Assembly: GCA_028284025.1 (NCBI GenBank)
Contig: JANQSM010000109.1
Span: 1 to 6,954 of the forward strand
Direction of reading: 5' to 3'
DNA: 6,954 nt
Source: Alphaproteobacteria bacterium
GTDB taxonomy: Bacteria > Pseudomonadota > Alphaproteobacteria > JANQSM01
Shown here: one piece after another, positions 6,824-6,954 of the stretch
How positions within the stretch are numbered: the first letter of the stretch is position 1
Layout of the letters: each line of letters begins with the position of its first letter
Position numbers and translations under genes: made by a program
The notes under the pieces: model-generated
Databases searched by the model: none
Told to the model about the DNA's origin: nothing
Seen by the model: only the letters and a program-made list of their open reading frames with translations

Positions 6824-6842
6824 TAGGTTGAATTGCAACCTA
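6824..6842. repeat. Short inverted repeat in the kbl leader
   Basis: TAGGTTG (6824-6830) and CAACCTA (6836-6842) form a perfect 7-bp inverted repeat around a 5-nt spacer, starting 4 nt after the stop codon of the upstream minus-strand gene. On the minus strand it is followed by ATATTTAT, not a clean T-run. It could be a weak terminator, an mRNA 3'-end stabiliser or a protein-binding site. I cannot choose among these from sequence alone. Confidence 0.5.
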
Positions 6843-6846
6843 TTAA

Positions 6847-6954
6847 TTAATATGCACTACCGTATTTTACAGAGCAGCCATAAGGTTGTGTACTGGCAGT
6901 TTTGATCGGCTCATTGGCTTCCATGTTAGCGACAGCCGCACGAATGTAGTTTTT
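6847..6954 (-). CDS. C-terminal end of a probable thioredoxin-family (redoxin) protein, partial
   Basis: An open frame enters from the window's right edge and ends at TAA (6849-6847), giving 35 residues. The fragment ends in TQPYGCSVKYGSAY. A terminal P-x-G-C-S/N-I/V-K-Y/W motif is familiar from a group of bacterial thioredoxin-like or AhpC/TSA-type proteins, in which the redox CxxC site lies near the N terminus and would be outside this window. The preceding stretch IRAAVANMEANEPIKTAS fits the helix and linker before that motif. It is too short for a firm call. It lies upstream of kbl on the same strand, separated by 70 nt with two hairpins. Confidence 0.6.
   Translation of the reverse strand, partial: KNYIRAAVANMEANEPIKTASTQPYGCSVKYGSAY

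Noticed and set aside
1..6954. CRISPR arrays, tRNA or rRNA genes, insertion sequences, attachment sites, defence or mobile genes
   Set aside because: None seen on reading both strands. Nearly all the window is taken by coding genes, and the longest gap between genes is 90 nt.

Overview
This window looks like chromosomal housekeeping DNA from an alphaproteobacterium of moderate GC content (roughly mid-40s percent by eye). The gene order tatB-tatC-serS-surE-pcm is the order commonly found in Alphaproteobacteria, and the proteins match that group's versions (for example a Gln where E. coli TatC has Glu170). I cannot name a genus.

Layout. Positions 2-3709 (+) form one tightly packed transcription unit: the 3' end of tatB, then tatC (Tat protein export), serS (seryl-tRNA synthetase), surE (survival nucleotidase) and pcm (isoaspartyl methyltransferase). 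Neighbours overlap or sit 2 nt apart, so translational coupling is likely. No terminator is visible after pcm. At 3716-3743 a good sigma70-type promoter (TTGACA, 16 nt, TATAAG) starts a separate gene at 3768-4430, a small TPR-like helical-repeat protein that I cannot assign to a named family. Its C-terminal tail looks out of frame. In many alphaproteobacteria pcm is followed by an nlpD/M23 peptidase gene and then yajC-secDF; here that order is broken.

Positions 4470-6954 read on the minus strand, converging on the TPR gene. In transcription order they are the last 35 codons of a probable thioredoxin-family protein, kbl (2-amino-3-ketobutyrate CoA ligase, threonine/glycine metabolism) and dusA (tRNA dihydrouridine synthase). 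The usual kbl partner tdh is not next to it. The 70-nt gap before kbl holds two hairpins. The second is a strong terminator-like hairpin followed by eight Ts that end exactly at the kbl start codon, so the kbl Shine-Dalgarno lies in the 3' arm of the stem.

I do not see a new multi-gene system. The points most worth a second look are the kbl leader, a Pcm whose normally invariant substrate loop is rewritten, a SerRS that lacks a usually conserved Arg-Arg pair, and the probable frameshift in the TPR gene.
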